Position numbers and translations under genes: made by a program. From Sulfitobacter sp. DSM 110093 (GTDB taxonomy: Bacteria; Pseudomonadota; Alphaproteobacteria; Rhodobacterales; Rhodobacteraceae): a stretch of DNA of 64,000 nt. Shown piece after piece: positions 47,210-55,791 of the stretch (the first letter of the stretch is position 1; each line of letters begins with the position of its first letter). The stretch spans positions 741,001 to 805,000 of the forward strand of contig NZ_CP085167.1 of the NCBI RefSeq assembly GCF_022788715.1, in the 5' to 3' direction. Under the pieces are notes generated by a model that did not search any database, was not told the DNA's origin, and saw only the letters and a program-made list of their open reading frames with translations.

Positions 47210-47353
47210 TTAGGCGGTTTTGCGAACCGGTCCGGCACCTGTGCGCTTGGCGATAAAGGCAGCACGCCGTGCGCCCCGGGCCCAAGGCATGACGGTGTCA
47301 GACTTTGCGGCGGTCTCGACGACGGACTTGATGAAACGCGGGTTCTTTTTCAT
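47210..47353 (-). CDS. Small basic protein, 47 residues, conserved-looking
   Basis: The product begins MKKNPRFIKSVVETAAK, continues with VMPWARGARRAAFIAKRTG and ends PVRKTA. It is strongly basic with one short helix-forming stretch. GAGAGGA lies 8 bases before the ATG and a strong terminator follows, so it has its own transcription unit. From memory, similar 45-70 residue proteins with an MPW-RGARRAA core occur in roseobacters as hypothetical proteins. The function is unknown; nucleic-acid binding is only a guess from charge. Confidence 0.8.
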   Translation of the reverse strand: MKKNPRFIKSVVETAAKSDTVMPWARGARRAAFIAKRTGAGPVRKTA

Positions 47354-47627
47354 GGCTCTGTTCCTCTCGGGTCACGCAGGCATCGTTGCTTGAGTTCACT
47401 ATCGCAGGGCAATCGGGCCGGTTTTTGACGGCGAAAAAGAAACTTGCGGAAAATCTTAGATAGGGCACGCGGCAATGTGGCGCCCATGCCGTATTTTTAA
47501 ATCTATTTAATTTCAGTTACTTGCAAAGTTACCCGTGGACAATTCGCCAACTTTACAGCGATTGTTTCGAATTGTTCGGCGCTAATGGGGCGTAAAACTG
47601 ACGCGCTCTGCCCCAATCCCGCCCTGT

Positions 47628-48383
47628 TCAGAGCGTGATCGCCGCGAGCAAGCGGCCATAGTCCGCTTCCTTGGCATGGGTGGTGCGGCGATAGGAGTAG
47701 AATCGCCCCGGATCGGCATAGGTGCAGTGCCGCGTCCACTCTGCATGACCGACACCTGCCGCGCGCAAACGGTTTAGGCCAAAGCCCGGCAGGTCAAAAT
47801 GCAGCCGGTCGCCTTCGCCCTGCGCAAAATAGCGGGCGAACTCGGGGTCGGTGTTCATGAAACTGTCTAGAAACTCCGGCCCAACCTCATAGGCGCGTTG
47901 GCTGATGGAGGGGCCGATGACGGCCGTGATCTTTTCGCGCTTGGCGCCCAGATCGACCATCGCGTCAACGGTCGCCTCAAGTATCCCATCAAGCGCGCCG
48001 CGCCAGCCAGCATGGGCCGCACCGACGACACCGGCTTGCGCATCTGCAAAGAGCACTGGCTGGCAATCCGCGGTCAGAATCGAAAGCGCGATGCCCGGCG
48101 TGTTGGTCACCAATGCATCGGCGCGGGGTTTATCCTCATGGGGTTCTGTCACGGTGACGACGGTGGCGGAATGCACCTGATGCACCCCCACCAGATGATC
48201 CGCAGGCAGTCCCATCGCTTCGGCCGCACGGGCGCGGTTGATGCGCACGATCTCAGATTGGTCAGAACTGCCGCTGCCGCAGTTCAGCCCGGCAAAGACC
48301 CCAGAGGACGCACCGCCGCGTCGGGTGAAAAAACCATGTCGCAGGGGGGCAAGGGCATCTGAGGTGAGAATTTCGAGTGTCAT
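47628..48383 (-). CDS. pgeF: Peptidoglycan editing factor PgeF (laccase-domain protein)
   Basis: A 251-residue DUF152 protein once called polyphenol oxidase, now known as a purine nucleoside hydrolase/phosphorylase-like enzyme that prevents misincorporation into UDP-MurNAc peptides. The metal ligands appear as GVHQVHSAT, LTADCQPVLF and GAAHAGWRGAL. It is the last gene of the lgt operon and overlaps the methyltransferase stop by four bases. Confidence 0.93.
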   Translation of the reverse strand: MTLEILTSDALAPLRHGFFTRRGGASSGVFAGLNCGSGSSDQSEIVRINRARAAEAMGLPADHLVGVHQVHSATVVTVTEPHEDKPRADALVTNTPGIALSILTADCQPVLFADAQAGVVGAAHAGWRGALDGILEATVDAMVDLGAKREKITAVIGPSISQRAYEVGPEFLDSFMNTDPEFARYFAQGEGDRLHFDLPGFGLNRLRAAGVGHAEWTRHCTYADPGRFYSYRRTTHAKEADYGRLLAAITL

Positions 48384-49438
48384 GCTTCTGTTCCAGGGGG
48401 CGGGGTCTGACCCTTCGGATAGAGCCCCATCACTTTGAACAGGTTTCCCATTTCCGCCGGGTGCGTCAACCGTCGATGTGCGGCAATGTGGCTGTTAAGC
48501 GCCTCTCCGTTCAGCGGTTCGGCCAATTTTTGCGCGCGGGCCGTGATGCCCAAACGCTCTAGAAAAACTCCTTGGGTCACGACGCGGCTATAGCGGCACG
48601 GGCAAGCGCCCGCGAGCGCTTCGAAATCGACATGTGCGGTAAGGTCTGCCTTGCCGGGGTTGGTCAGCGGCGCGGCGGGGGCGTGGTTCTCTAACGCTTG
48701 CAGCGTGTCGCCAAGTGCGCGCCAATCGCCATAATCGATGATCAGCCCCGCGCCGCCGTGGTCTGCGATGCGGCGGCCGATCTCATTCATGACTTTCGAT
48801 GCCGGGGCGCATAGTTCGACCAGATCACCGTCTTTGGTATCCTCCAGCCGATGCGCGAGGGCTGGCTGTGGCGCCACCGGGGCAAGGCCAAATGTAAGCT
48901 CAGCATCCGTCGCCCCGATGCGCCGCTCTGCCCAGCCTGCGCCATGGCGGATGAATTGGCGGATTGGCAGCACGTCGAAGAATTCGTTTGCGATAAGAAA
49001 GAGAGGCGCTTCGGGCAGTTCGGCCACGGTATCAAGGTGCGTGACTTCATGGCCGACCAATGTCTCGCGTTGCACGTCTCGCAAGGCGGGGGAGGCTTCA
49101 ATCAATGTTACCTGTGCGGCGGCTAGAAAACCCGGGACGCGCGCGCAGGCACGCAGCACGTCGGCCATCAGTGTGCCGCGCCCCGGCCCAAGTTCGGCCA
49201 GCGTGAAAGGCGCAGGCGCACCTTGATCCAGCCAGCTTTGCGCCAAGGAGAGGCCGATCAACTCGCCAAACATCTGGCTGATTTCAGGCGCTGTGATAAA
49301 GTCGCCCTGCGCGCCAAAGGGTGCGCGTGTCGTGTAGTAGCCCCAGTCGGGATGCAGCAGACAGGACTGCATATAGTCGTCTACCCTCATCGGCCCTTCC
49401 AGCGCGATCCGCGCCAGCAGAAGATCCTTCAGGCTCAT
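48380..49438 (-). CDS. MidA/NDUFAF7-like SAM-dependent methyltransferase
   Basis: A 352-residue class I methyltransferase. Key motifs are [47 protein letters not shown] (SAM binding) and [12 protein letters not shown] (the N-E-F-x-D-A/V-L-P signature). The human relative NDUFAF7 dimethylates an arginine of the complex I subunit NDUFS2; a complex I role here is inference. ATGA overlaps on both sides bind it into lgt-methyltransferase-pgeF. Confidence 0.92.
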   Translation of the reverse strand: MSLKDLLLARIALEGPMRVDDYMQSCLLHPDWGYYTTRAPFGAQGDFITAPEISQMFGELIGLSLAQSWLDQGAPAPFTLAELGPGRGTLMADVLRACARVPGFLAAAQVTLIEASPALRDVQRETLVGHEVTHLDTVAELPEAPLFLIANEFFDVLPIRQFIRHGAGWAERRIGATDAELTFGLAPVAPQPALAHRLEDTKDGDLVELCAPASKVMNEIGRRIADHGGAGLIIDYGDWRALGDTLQALENHAPAAPLTNPGKADLTAHVDFEALAGACPCRYSRVVTQGVFLERLGITARAQKLAEPLNGEALNSHIAAHRRLTHPAEMGNLFKVMGLYPKGQTPPPGTEA

Positions 49439-50319
49439 GCCTGCCGCCGCGCCCGGATAATTAGAAAGATGCCAACGGCGATCATTGGCAGCGACAGGAT
49501 TTGCCCCATGGTCAGCCCCCAGCCGCCGATATGCCACGCCAGCCCCAGCGGGTTGCCCGGCGTCACGAATTGCGCATCCGGTTGGCGCAGGAACTCAACC
49601 GCGAAGCGTGCCGCGCCATAGCCCGCAAGGAAGGTGCCGCCAATCAGGCCCGGCATCTTCAGCGCACCACGTTTCCATGCCATCCAGATCAGCACACCGC
49701 CCAAGAGCAGCCCCTCCAGCAACGCTTCGTAAAGTTGCGAAGGGTGGCGCGCGCAGATGCCCGCCACGTCCGGGCAGAACTGCGCGGCCTCACCGGGGAA
49801 GGCGACACCCCACGGCAGATCAGTCGGCCGCCCCCAAAGCTCGGCGTTGATGAAATTCGCCAGCCGCCCCAAAAACAGCCCCGGTGCCAACCCCAAGCAG
49901 ACCATATCCCCGGTTGAGATTACGGGGATGCGGTGTTTCCATGTATAAAAAAGCCCGGCCAGAATGACCCCAAGCGCACCGCCGTGGAAAGACATACCGC
50001 CTTCCCAAAGTTGCAAGATGGCGGCGGGGTTCGACAGGTAATAGGTTGGTTGATAAAACAGCACATAGCCCAACCGCCCGCCGAGGATCACGCCAAAGAT
50101 GACCCAAAAGAGCAGATCTTCGACCTGACCGTGCTTCATGACGGGCGTGTCATTCCGCCACAGTTGGGGCCGTTTGACTGCCGCAGTGGCCACGCGCCAG
50201 CCCAGCAGGATGCCCACGATATAGGCCAGCGCATACCACCGCAGCGCGAAGGTGGCACCAAACAGGTTAACCGAAAAGATTTCCGGCGCGATATCGGGGA
50301 AGGGGAGCATGGCTATCAT
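49435..50319 (-). CDS. lgt: Prolipoprotein diacylglyceryl transferase
   Basis: An inner-membrane enzyme of 294 residues that puts diacylglycerol on the lipobox cysteine of prolipoproteins. It has about seven helices. The Lgt signature [14 protein letters not shown] near 150 is intact, as is HGGALG near 110. No good ribosome-binding site marks either ATG (50319 or 50310), so the exact start is uncertain. It is the first gene of its operon, divergent from ubiK across 94 bases. Confidence 0.96.
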   Translation of the reverse strand: MIAMLPFPDIAPEIFSVNLFGATFALRWYALAYIVGILLGWRVATAAVKRPQLWRNDTPVMKHGQVEDLLFWVIFGVILGGRLGYVLFYQPTYYLSNPAAILQLWEGGMSFHGGALGVILAGLFYTWKHRIPVISTGDMVCLGLAPGLFLGRLANFINAELWGRPTDLPWGVAFPGEAAQFCPDVAGICARHPSQLYEALLEGLLLGGVLIWMAWKRGALKMPGLIGGTFLAGYGAARFAVEFLRQPDAQFVTPGNPLGLAWHIGGWGLTMGQILSLPMIAVGIFLIIRARRQA

Positions 50320-50355
50320 GTCGCTGATTGAGCAAGGCCGCGCGGGGAAGTCAAC

Positions 50356-50384
50356 CTTGCGAGTAAGGGCTTCGCGCCCCATAT
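50356..50384 (+). promoter_or_regulatory. Heat-shock-type promoter for ubiK
   Basis: CTTG (50356-50359), 17 bases, then CCCCATAT (50377-50384), the same layout and same -10 octamer as the hsp20 promoter at 41524. A sigma70 reading (TTGCGA-N17-CATATA) overlaps. Confidence 0.55.
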
Positions 50385-50413
50385 AGGGGCTAACAAACCT
50401 CCGGAGGCCAGAC

Positions 50414-50656
50414 ATGCAGACCCGTAACAAGTTTTTCGACGACGTTTCACAAATGATGACAAATGCGATGGGCGTGGCCCAAGGTGCTAAAGACGAGGCC
50501 GAGACTGCCATGAAAGGCATGCTTGACCGGTGGTTGGCCGATCGCGATTTCGTCACCCGTGAGGAATTTGACGCTGTGCGCGCCATGGCGCAGAAGGCCC
50601 GCGAAGAGAACGAAGCGCTTAAAACCCGGCTCGACAAGCTGGAAGCCAAGGGCTGA
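50414..50656 (+). CDS. ubiK: Ubiquinone biosynthesis accessory factor UbiK (BMFP/YqiC)
   Basis: An 80-residue membrane-fusogenic coiled-coil protein. The N-terminal amphipathic helix [19 protein letters not shown] and the coiled coil [31 protein letters not shown] match the BMFP family. UbiK helps the late ubiquinone enzymes assemble in E. coli. CCGGAGG precedes the ATG. It is divergent from lgt. Confidence 0.92.
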   Translation: MQTRNKFFDDVSQMMTNAMGVAQGAKDEAETAMKGMLDRWLADRDFVTREEFDAVRAMAQKAREENEALKTRLDKLEAKG

Positions 50657-50969
50657 GCTCTCAACCACCACCCAAAAATTGATCTGCTGCCCCTGCGTGG
50701 GGCGGTGATCCTTCCGGTAGCCTGAGGCCCATATCTGGGCCGGGCCCGCATGCCCTTCCAAATTCTAGACGTTTTCCGCGACTTACCCACAAGTTATTGC
50801 GGTTATCCCCTATGATTTGTGGTTATCCCCAAGAAAAAGGTTGCCAGAATGGTCCGCTGGAAGCACCATATATTGTATAGGCGAGGTAAACCTACACGCC
50901 TATTTGTGCAGGCTTCCATGGCTGGTGGCGCCCCGGCCCACCCTATGGAACAGATTGAGAGGTGGCGAA
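50657..50969. other. Intergenic region with repeated TTATCCCC motifs
   Basis: About 310 bases without a gene. TTACCCACA at 50783-50791 (one change from the DnaA box TTATCCACA) is followed by two exact GGTTATCCCC copies at 50801-50810 and 50821-50830, spaced 20 bases. The promoter of the YbjN gene should lie here, but no hexamer pair is convincing. Confidence 0.55.
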
Positions 50970-51470
50970 ATGGCCCTGTCCGAGCATTACCTTGAAGAAG
51001 ACATTCACCCCATTGATATCGTTGAAAATCTCGCAGCCCATCACGATTGGGATTTTGACCGCGTCGCGGATGATCAGATTGCCATGGCTGTCGAGGGGCA
51101 GTGGCGGACCTATTCCATCACGTTGGCATGGTCGGCCTATGACGAAACCCTGCGCCTGATTTGCACCTTTGAGATGGAGCCGCCTGCCGAAAAACTGCCG
51201 CAGCTTTACGAATTGTTAAACCTCGTCAACGATCAATGCTGGGCAGGGGCGTTCAGTTTCTGGCCGGATCAGCAGTTGATGGTCTACCGCTACGGCTTGG
51301 TACTGGCCGGTGGGCAGGTCGCGGGGCCAGAGCAGATTGATACAATGATCGGTGCCGCCGTCATGAGCGCCGAACGCTACTACCCCGCGCTGCAATTGCT
51401 CGTCTGGGGCGATCAAACCCCCAAGGCCGCGATGGATGTCGCCATTGCAGAGGCTTACGGCCGGGCGTAA
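50970..51470 (+). CDS. YbjN domain-containing protein
   Basis: A 166-residue YbjN/type III secretion chaperone-like fold protein. Typical segments are HPIDIVENLAAHHDWDFDRV, GQWRTYSITLAWSAYDETLRL, EMEPPAEKLPQLYELLNLVND and FSFWPDQQLMVYRYGLVLAGG. E. coli YbjN is linked to motility, biofilm and stress, but its biochemistry is unknown. GAGAGG precedes the ATG at 50970. It lies 31 bases upstream of proC and is probably cotranscribed. Confidence 0.88.
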   Translation: MALSEHYLEEDIHPIDIVENLAAHHDWDFDRVADDQIAMAVEGQWRTYSITLAWSAYDETLRLICTFEMEPPAEKLPQLYELLNLVNDQCWAGAFSFWPDQQLMVYRYGLVLAGGQVAGPEQIDTMIGAAVMSAERYYPALQLLVWGDQTPKAAMDVAIAEAYGRA

Positions 51471-51501
51471 CAAAGTCCCCGAACAACTTCGGGGGATGAC
51501 G

Positions 51502-52317
51502 ATGAAAGACGGCAGAGTTGCACGTGATGGCCTAGTTTTGCTGGGCTGCGGCAAGATGGGATCGGCCATGTTGGAAGGCTGGCTGGCAAAGGGACTGCCC
51601 GCAAGCTCGGTCTGGGTTCGTGACCCCAAGCCGTCAGACTGGCTGCAAAGCACTGGCGTGAACCTAAACGCCAATCTGCCTGCTGCGCCTGCCGTCGTGC
51701 TGGTGGCAGTGAAACCGCAGATGATGGCGGATGCGCTGCCGACGCTTCGGGCGATGGGCAATGGCGAAACACTGTTCGTAAGCGTCGCCGCGGGCACCAC
51801 TATTGGCTATTTCGAAGGCGTCCTCGGAGCCGATACACCGATTGTGCGGGCCATGCCCAACACCCCCGCAGCCATTTCTCAAGGGATCACCGCCATTGTC
51901 GGCAATGCCAAAGCAGGAAGCCGGTCATTGGATGAGGCCGAGACCCTCCTAAGCGCCGTGGGTGAAGTCGTCCGCCTGACCGACGAGGCGCAGATCGACG
52001 CAGTCACGGGGGTCAGTGGCTCTGGCCCAGCCTATGTTTTTCACATGATTGAATGCCTGGCCGCCGCCGGGGTGGCCCAAGGGTTGCCCGACGAATTGGC
52101 CATGCAATTGGCCAAAGCGACAGTCGCCGGGGCCGGGGCATTGGCGTTGCAGGCCGAAGAAGACCCGAGCCAGCTTCGCGTCAATGTGACCAGCCCAAAT
52201 GGCACCACCCAAGCGGCGCTTGAGGTGCTGATGGATGAGGCCGAGGGCTTCCCGCCCTTGCTGAAACGCGCCGTGGCCGCCGCCGCTGACAGATCGCGGG
52301 AGTTGGCCAATGGCTGA
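51502..52317 (+). CDS. proC: Pyrroline-5-carboxylate reductase
   Basis: Last step of proline synthesis, NAD(P)H-dependent. The 271-residue product has the Rossmann motif LVLLGCGKMGSAMLEGW, VAVKPQ, VRAMPNTPAAISQG and the signature AVTGVSGSGPAYVFHMIECL. I prefer the ATG at 51502, which has GGGGGA 5 bases upstream, over 51496. The end overlaps the tRNA-binding protein gene by eight bases. Confidence 0.96.
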   Translation: MKDGRVARDGLVLLGCGKMGSAMLEGWLAKGLPASSVWVRDPKPSDWLQSTGVNLNANLPAAPAVVLVAVKPQMMADALPTLRAMGNGETLFVSVAAGTTIGYFEGVLGADTPIVRAMPNTPAAISQGITAIVGNAKAGSRSLDEAETLLSAVGEVVRLTDEAQIDAVTGVSGSGPAYVFHMIECLAAAGVAQGLPDELAMQLAKATVAGAGALALQAEEDPSQLRVNVTSPNGTTQAALEVLMDEAEGFPPLLKRAVAAAADRSRELANG

Positions 52318-52648
52318 GATCACTTTTGACGATTTTCTCAAGGTCGACATTCGCGTCGGCACCGTGACCCGGGCCGAAGCTTTCCCGGAGGCGCGCAAAC
52401 CGGCGATCAAACTCTGGGTGGATTTCGGCGCTGAGATCGGGGAGCGTAAGACCTCTGCCCAGATCACGGCGCATTATACACCCGAAACGCTGTTGGGGCG
52501 GCAGGTTGTGGCCGTGGTGAACTTCCCCGTGCGCCAGATCGGGCCTTTCATGTCCGAAGTGCTGGTGCTTGGCTTGCCGGATAAGGACGGAGAGATCGTG
52601 CTGTTGTCGCCCGATCAAAAAGTGCCCGAAGGAGGGCGGATGCATTGA
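52310..52648 (+). CDS. CsaA-like tRNA-binding-domain protein
   Basis: A 112-residue EMAP-II-like OB-fold protein. ITFDDFLKVDIRVGTVTRAE, NPA-like ARKPAIKLWVDFG and the C-terminal dimer region VLVLGLPDKDGEIVLLSPDQ match CsaA, a dimeric chaperone/tRNA-binding protein. It overlaps proC by eight bases at the start and the dehydrogenase by four at the end, so all three are translationally coupled. Confidence 0.92.
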   Translation: MAEITFDDFLKVDIRVGTVTRAEAFPEARKPAIKLWVDFGAEIGERKTSAQITAHYTPETLLGRQVVAVVNFPVRQIGPFMSEVLVLGLPDKDGEIVLLSPDQKVPEGGRMH

Positions 52649-53595
52649 AAAAGATATTGATTGCCAGACCTTTGCCCAAGGAAGTCACCGAAGCGCTGAA
52701 AGGCTGCGAAGTGACCGTACGCGAGGAAACCGCGCCGCTTTCGGCCGAGGAAATGCGTGCGGCGCTGCGCGACTATGACGGGGTGATGCCGACCTTGGGG
52801 GATGCTTTCTCGGCCGAGGTTTTTGCCGATGTGCCCGACCCGCGCTGTAAAATCCTCGCCAATTTTGGCGTCGGCTATAATCATATCGACGCGGCTGCGG
52901 CCCGCGCGGCGGGGATAGAGGTTACCAACACGCCCGGGGCGGTCACCGATGCGACGGCAGATATCGCCATGACGCTTATGCTGATGTCCGCACGCCGCGC
53001 CGCCGAAGGGGAGCGGCTGGTCCGTTCCGGCGGGTGGGAGGGGTGGCACCCAACGCAGATGCTGGGCCTGCACCTGACCAGTAAACGGGTCGGGATCGTC
53101 GGCATGGGCCGGATCGGTCAGGCCATCGCACGGCGCTGCCACTATGGGTTCGACATGCAGGTCAGCTATTTTAACCGCAGTGAGAAAGACCTCGATTTCC
53201 CGGCCACCCGTGTCGAAAGCCTGCCCGAATTGGCCGGGTCCGTCGACGTATTGGTCGTTGCCGTACCGGGCGGAGGCGAGACGCGGCATTTGATTGATGA
53301 AACCGTGCTCGGGGCGATGCAGCCCCATGCGCATCTGATCAACATCGCCCGCGGCGATGTGGTGCAGGAAACGGCGTTGATTGACGCCCTTCAAGCGGGG
53401 AAGATCGGCGGCGCGGGTCTGGATGTCTATGAGTTCGAGCCCACGGTGCCGCAGGCGCTGCGCGATCTGGACAATGCTGTGCTACTGCCGCATCTGGGTA
53501 CGGCGGCGCATGAGGTGCGCGTTGATATGGGGCTGATGGCAGTGGCCAATCTACAAGCCTTTGTCGACGGAGAGACCCCGCCGAACCGGGTTTAG
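52645..53595 (+). CDS. D-2-hydroxyacid dehydrogenase (glyoxylate/hydroxypyruvate reductase-like)
   Basis: A 316-residue NAD-dependent dehydrogenase. VGIVGMGRIGQAIARR is the nucleotide-binding motif; the catalytic Arg (NIARGDVV), Glu (YEFEP) and His (LPHLGTAAHEV) are all present. The TTG start overlaps the csaA-like stop and uses GGAGG at 52631-52635. GyaR-like enzymes reduce glyoxylate or hydroxypyruvate; the exact substrate is not settled. The stop is convergent with tdk, overlapping by four bases. Confidence 0.9.
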   Translation: MKKILIARPLPKEVTEALKGCEVTVREETAPLSAEEMRAALRDYDGVMPTLGDAFSAEVFADVPDPRCKILANFGVGYNHIDAAAARAAGIEVTNTPGAVTDATADIAMTLMLMSARRAAEGERLVRSGGWEGWHPTQMLGLHLTSKRVGIVGMGRIGQAIARRCHYGFDMQVSYFNRSEKDLDFPATRVESLPELAGSVDVLVVAVPGGGETRHLIDETVLGAMQPHAHLINIARGDVVQETALIDALQAGKIGGAGLDVYEFEPTVPQALRDLDNAVLLPHLGTAAHEVRVDMGLMAVANLQAFVDGETPPNRV

Positions 53596-54173
53596 CCATC
53601 CCCGACGGCGGCGCGCCAGTGTTTGCGGCAGAGCGAGATATAGGTCTCATTGCCGCCGATCTGCACTTGCGCGCCGTCGCGCATGGCTTGCCCTTCCGCG
53701 TCTCGGCGCACGACCATCGTGGCCTTTTTTCCGCAGTGGCAGATGGTGCGCACTTCGCGCATCTCATCGGCCAGCGCCAGAAGGGTGGCAGAACCGGGAA
53801 AAAGCTCCCCTCGGAAATCGACCCGTAGCCCAAAACACATGATCGGCACGCCCAGATCATCCACCGCGCGGGCTAGTTGCCAGACCTGTTCAACCTCAAG
53901 AAACTGCGCTTCATCAACAAAGATACAGGCGCAGGGGCCCTGCTCTAGCCGGCTTTCGATCTTGGCCAGAAGGTCTTCGCCCGGGGCGAAAGTGTCGGCC
54001 TCTTGCCCGATGCCGATGCGCGAGGCGATACGCCCTTCGCCAGCGCGATTGTCGAACTGCGCGGTCAGCAGATAGGGGACCATGCCGCGCTCCACATAGT
54101 TGTGTGCCGCCTGCAGCAGCACCGTGGATTTGCCAGCGTTCATGGTGGAGTAGTTGAAGTAGAGCTTTGCCAT
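53592..54173 (-). CDS. tdk: Thymidine kinase
   Basis: A type II thymidine kinase of 193 residues in the pyrimidine salvage pathway. The P-loop is STMNAGKSTVLLQ (residues 9-21), the DNA-precursor-binding motif is FVDEAQFLE and the zinc ribbon starts ICHCGKKATMVV and ends SLCRKHW. The ATG at 54173 is preferred; no strong ribosome-binding site is visible. It is convergent with the dehydrogenase. Confidence 0.95.
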   Translation of the reverse strand: MAKLYFNYSTMNAGKSTVLLQAAHNYVERGMVPYLLTAQFDNRAGEGRIASRIGIGQEADTFAPGEDLLAKIESRLEQGPCACIFVDEAQFLEVEQVWQLARAVDDLGVPIMCFGLRVDFRGELFPGSATLLALADEMREVRTICHCGKKATMVVRRDAEGQAMRDGAQVQIGGNETYISLCRKHWRAAVGDG

Positions 54174-54250
54174 GGGCAGGGTGTTACGCCGCCCATGACA
54201 GCGGATCAAGATGCAAACCCCGCCCGATCTCATGGGCTGGGTGGGGCGCG

Positions 54251-55375
54251 TTAACCGCGCTTTTTGACGATGACCGACCCCACGGAATATCCCGCGCCGA
54301 AAGAGCAGATTAGCCCGGTGTCGCCATCCTTCAGATCGTCAGAATTCTTGGCAAAAGCGATGATTGACCCTGCGGACGAGGTATTGGCGTAGTCTTGCAG
54401 AATGTTGGGCTGTTCGCCCGCCTCTGGCTCCCGGCCCAGCACCTTGCGCCCGATGAAATCATTCATCGATTTGTTCGCCTGATGCAGCCAAATGCGTTTC
54501 AGATCTGAGGGTTCCAATCCGTTGTCGGCCATATGCCCGCCGATATGTTCGGCCACCATGGGCAACACTTCCTTAAACACTTTGCGACCATTCTGCATGA
54601 ACTGCATATCGCGCCGGTCGCTCAGCCCGTCGGGACGGGACCGACGGAGGAAGCCGTTGTTGTTGCGGATGTTGTTGGAATACTCGGTGGCGCAGCGCGT
54701 TGAGATAACGTCAAAACAGGGGCCGTTGGTATCCTCGGCGCGTTCCAGCAAGGTGGCAGTAGCGACATCCCCAAAGATGAAATGGCAATCCCGGTCGCGC
54801 CATTCGAGGTGGGCTGAGCAAATCTCAGGGTTCACCACCAAGGCGGAGCGGATGGAGCCGGAGCGGATCATATCCGCCGCAGCTTGGATGCCGAAGGTGG
54901 CCGAAGAGCAGGCAACGTTCATGTCAAAAGCAAAGCCCTTGACCCCGAGTAGGTCCTGAATTTCGATCGCCACGGCGGGATAGGCGCGCTCTAGATTTGA
55001 GGCGGCACAGATTACTGCATCTACATCGGCGGCGGTTTTGCCCGCAGCGGCAAGCGCCTTTTGCGCGGCGTCAATGGCCATTTCGGCCATCAACGAGGGT
55101 TCCTCGTCCCGGCGCTGCCGCAAGAAGGGGTGCATGATATTGGGGTCGAGAATGCCGGATTTGTCCATCACATAGCGCTGCTCGATCCCGCTGGCCTTGA
55201 CGATAAACTCTTCCGAAGAATGTGCTTTGGCTTCAACTGTACCAGCCTCAATCGCCTTGGCATTCTCGGCGTTGTAGAGGTCCGCATAGGCGTTAAACGC
55301 TTCGACCAGTTCGGCATTGGTGATGGTTTGATGGGGCGTGAAAACGCCCGTACCGGTGATGGCGGCTTGATACAT
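54251..55375 (-). CDS. Beta-ketoacyl-ACP synthase III, long form
   Basis: A thiolase-fold condensing enzyme of 374 residues, longer than the usual 320-residue FabH. The catalytic triad is visible: Cys156 in NVACSSATFG, His in WLHQANKSMND and Asn in DYANTSSAGS. The extra length is an insertion near 35-95 containing YADLYNAENAKAIEAG. It may initiate fatty-acid synthesis or condense a special primer. As a gene apart from fab operons it is more likely a specialised paralogue than the main FabH. Confidence 0.88.
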   Translation of the reverse strand: MYQAAITGTGVFTPHQTITNAELVEAFNAYADLYNAENAKAIEAGTVEAKAHSSEEFIVKASGIEQRYVMDKSGILDPNIMHPFLRQRRDEEPSLMAEMAIDAAQKALAAAGKTAADVDAVICAASNLERAYPAVAIEIQDLLGVKGFAFDMNVACSSATFGIQAAADMIRSGSIRSALVVNPEICSAHLEWRDRDCHFIFGDVATATLLERAEDTNGPCFDVISTRCATEYSNNIRNNNGFLRRSRPDGLSDRRDMQFMQNGRKVFKEVLPMVAEHIGGHMADNGLEPSDLKRIWLHQANKSMNDFIGRKVLGREPEAGEQPNILQDYANTSSAGSIIAFAKNSDDLKDGDTGLICSFGAGYSVGSVIVKKRG

Positions 55376-55791
55376 CGCTGTTGTCCCTTTCTCACCAACG
55401 GCATGGCTGGTCTACTAAAGCTGAGCAGCCCCGAAAGTTTTGCAAGGGGCATCTGCATGGTCGTCACGCCAAGGTATAGGCGGTCTGAACTGGTGTAAGT
55501 GTCCATTTTAGCGAAACTACATCAGACTTGCCACGGCTTTGACAGACCCGGCGTGGGAATGCCGCTACAGTTACGATTTTGATCGCGCAGTCGCGGCCGC
55601 CCCGTCTTGACTATGCAACCGATAGGGCGCAGTCATCGGACATTAACGATCATTAATTATTCGATGATATTACGAGTTATGCCCTAGAGCCGAAGAATTC
55701 GGCGACGATAATGCGGGCCCTGTTGCGCCGGATTTCGTAACGCATAGAGCACAAAACTCTACGATCTTAACCTCCGTAGACGAGGGATGGC
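55376..55791. other. Intergenic region upstream of the TadG/E-like set
   Basis: About 415 bases without a gene, AT-rich from about 55640. GCCGAA-GAA-TTCGGC at 55689-55703 is a short perfect hairpin. TTAA-N6-TTAA at 55643-55656 resembles a CtrA site but has the wrong spacing. The promoter of the pilus-like operon should lie here; I cannot place it. Confidence 0.5.

Noticed and set aside
55643..55656. CtrA site upstream of the TadG-like gene
   Set aside because: TTAA copies are spaced by six, not seven, bases, in an AT-rich stretch where such pairs arise by chance.
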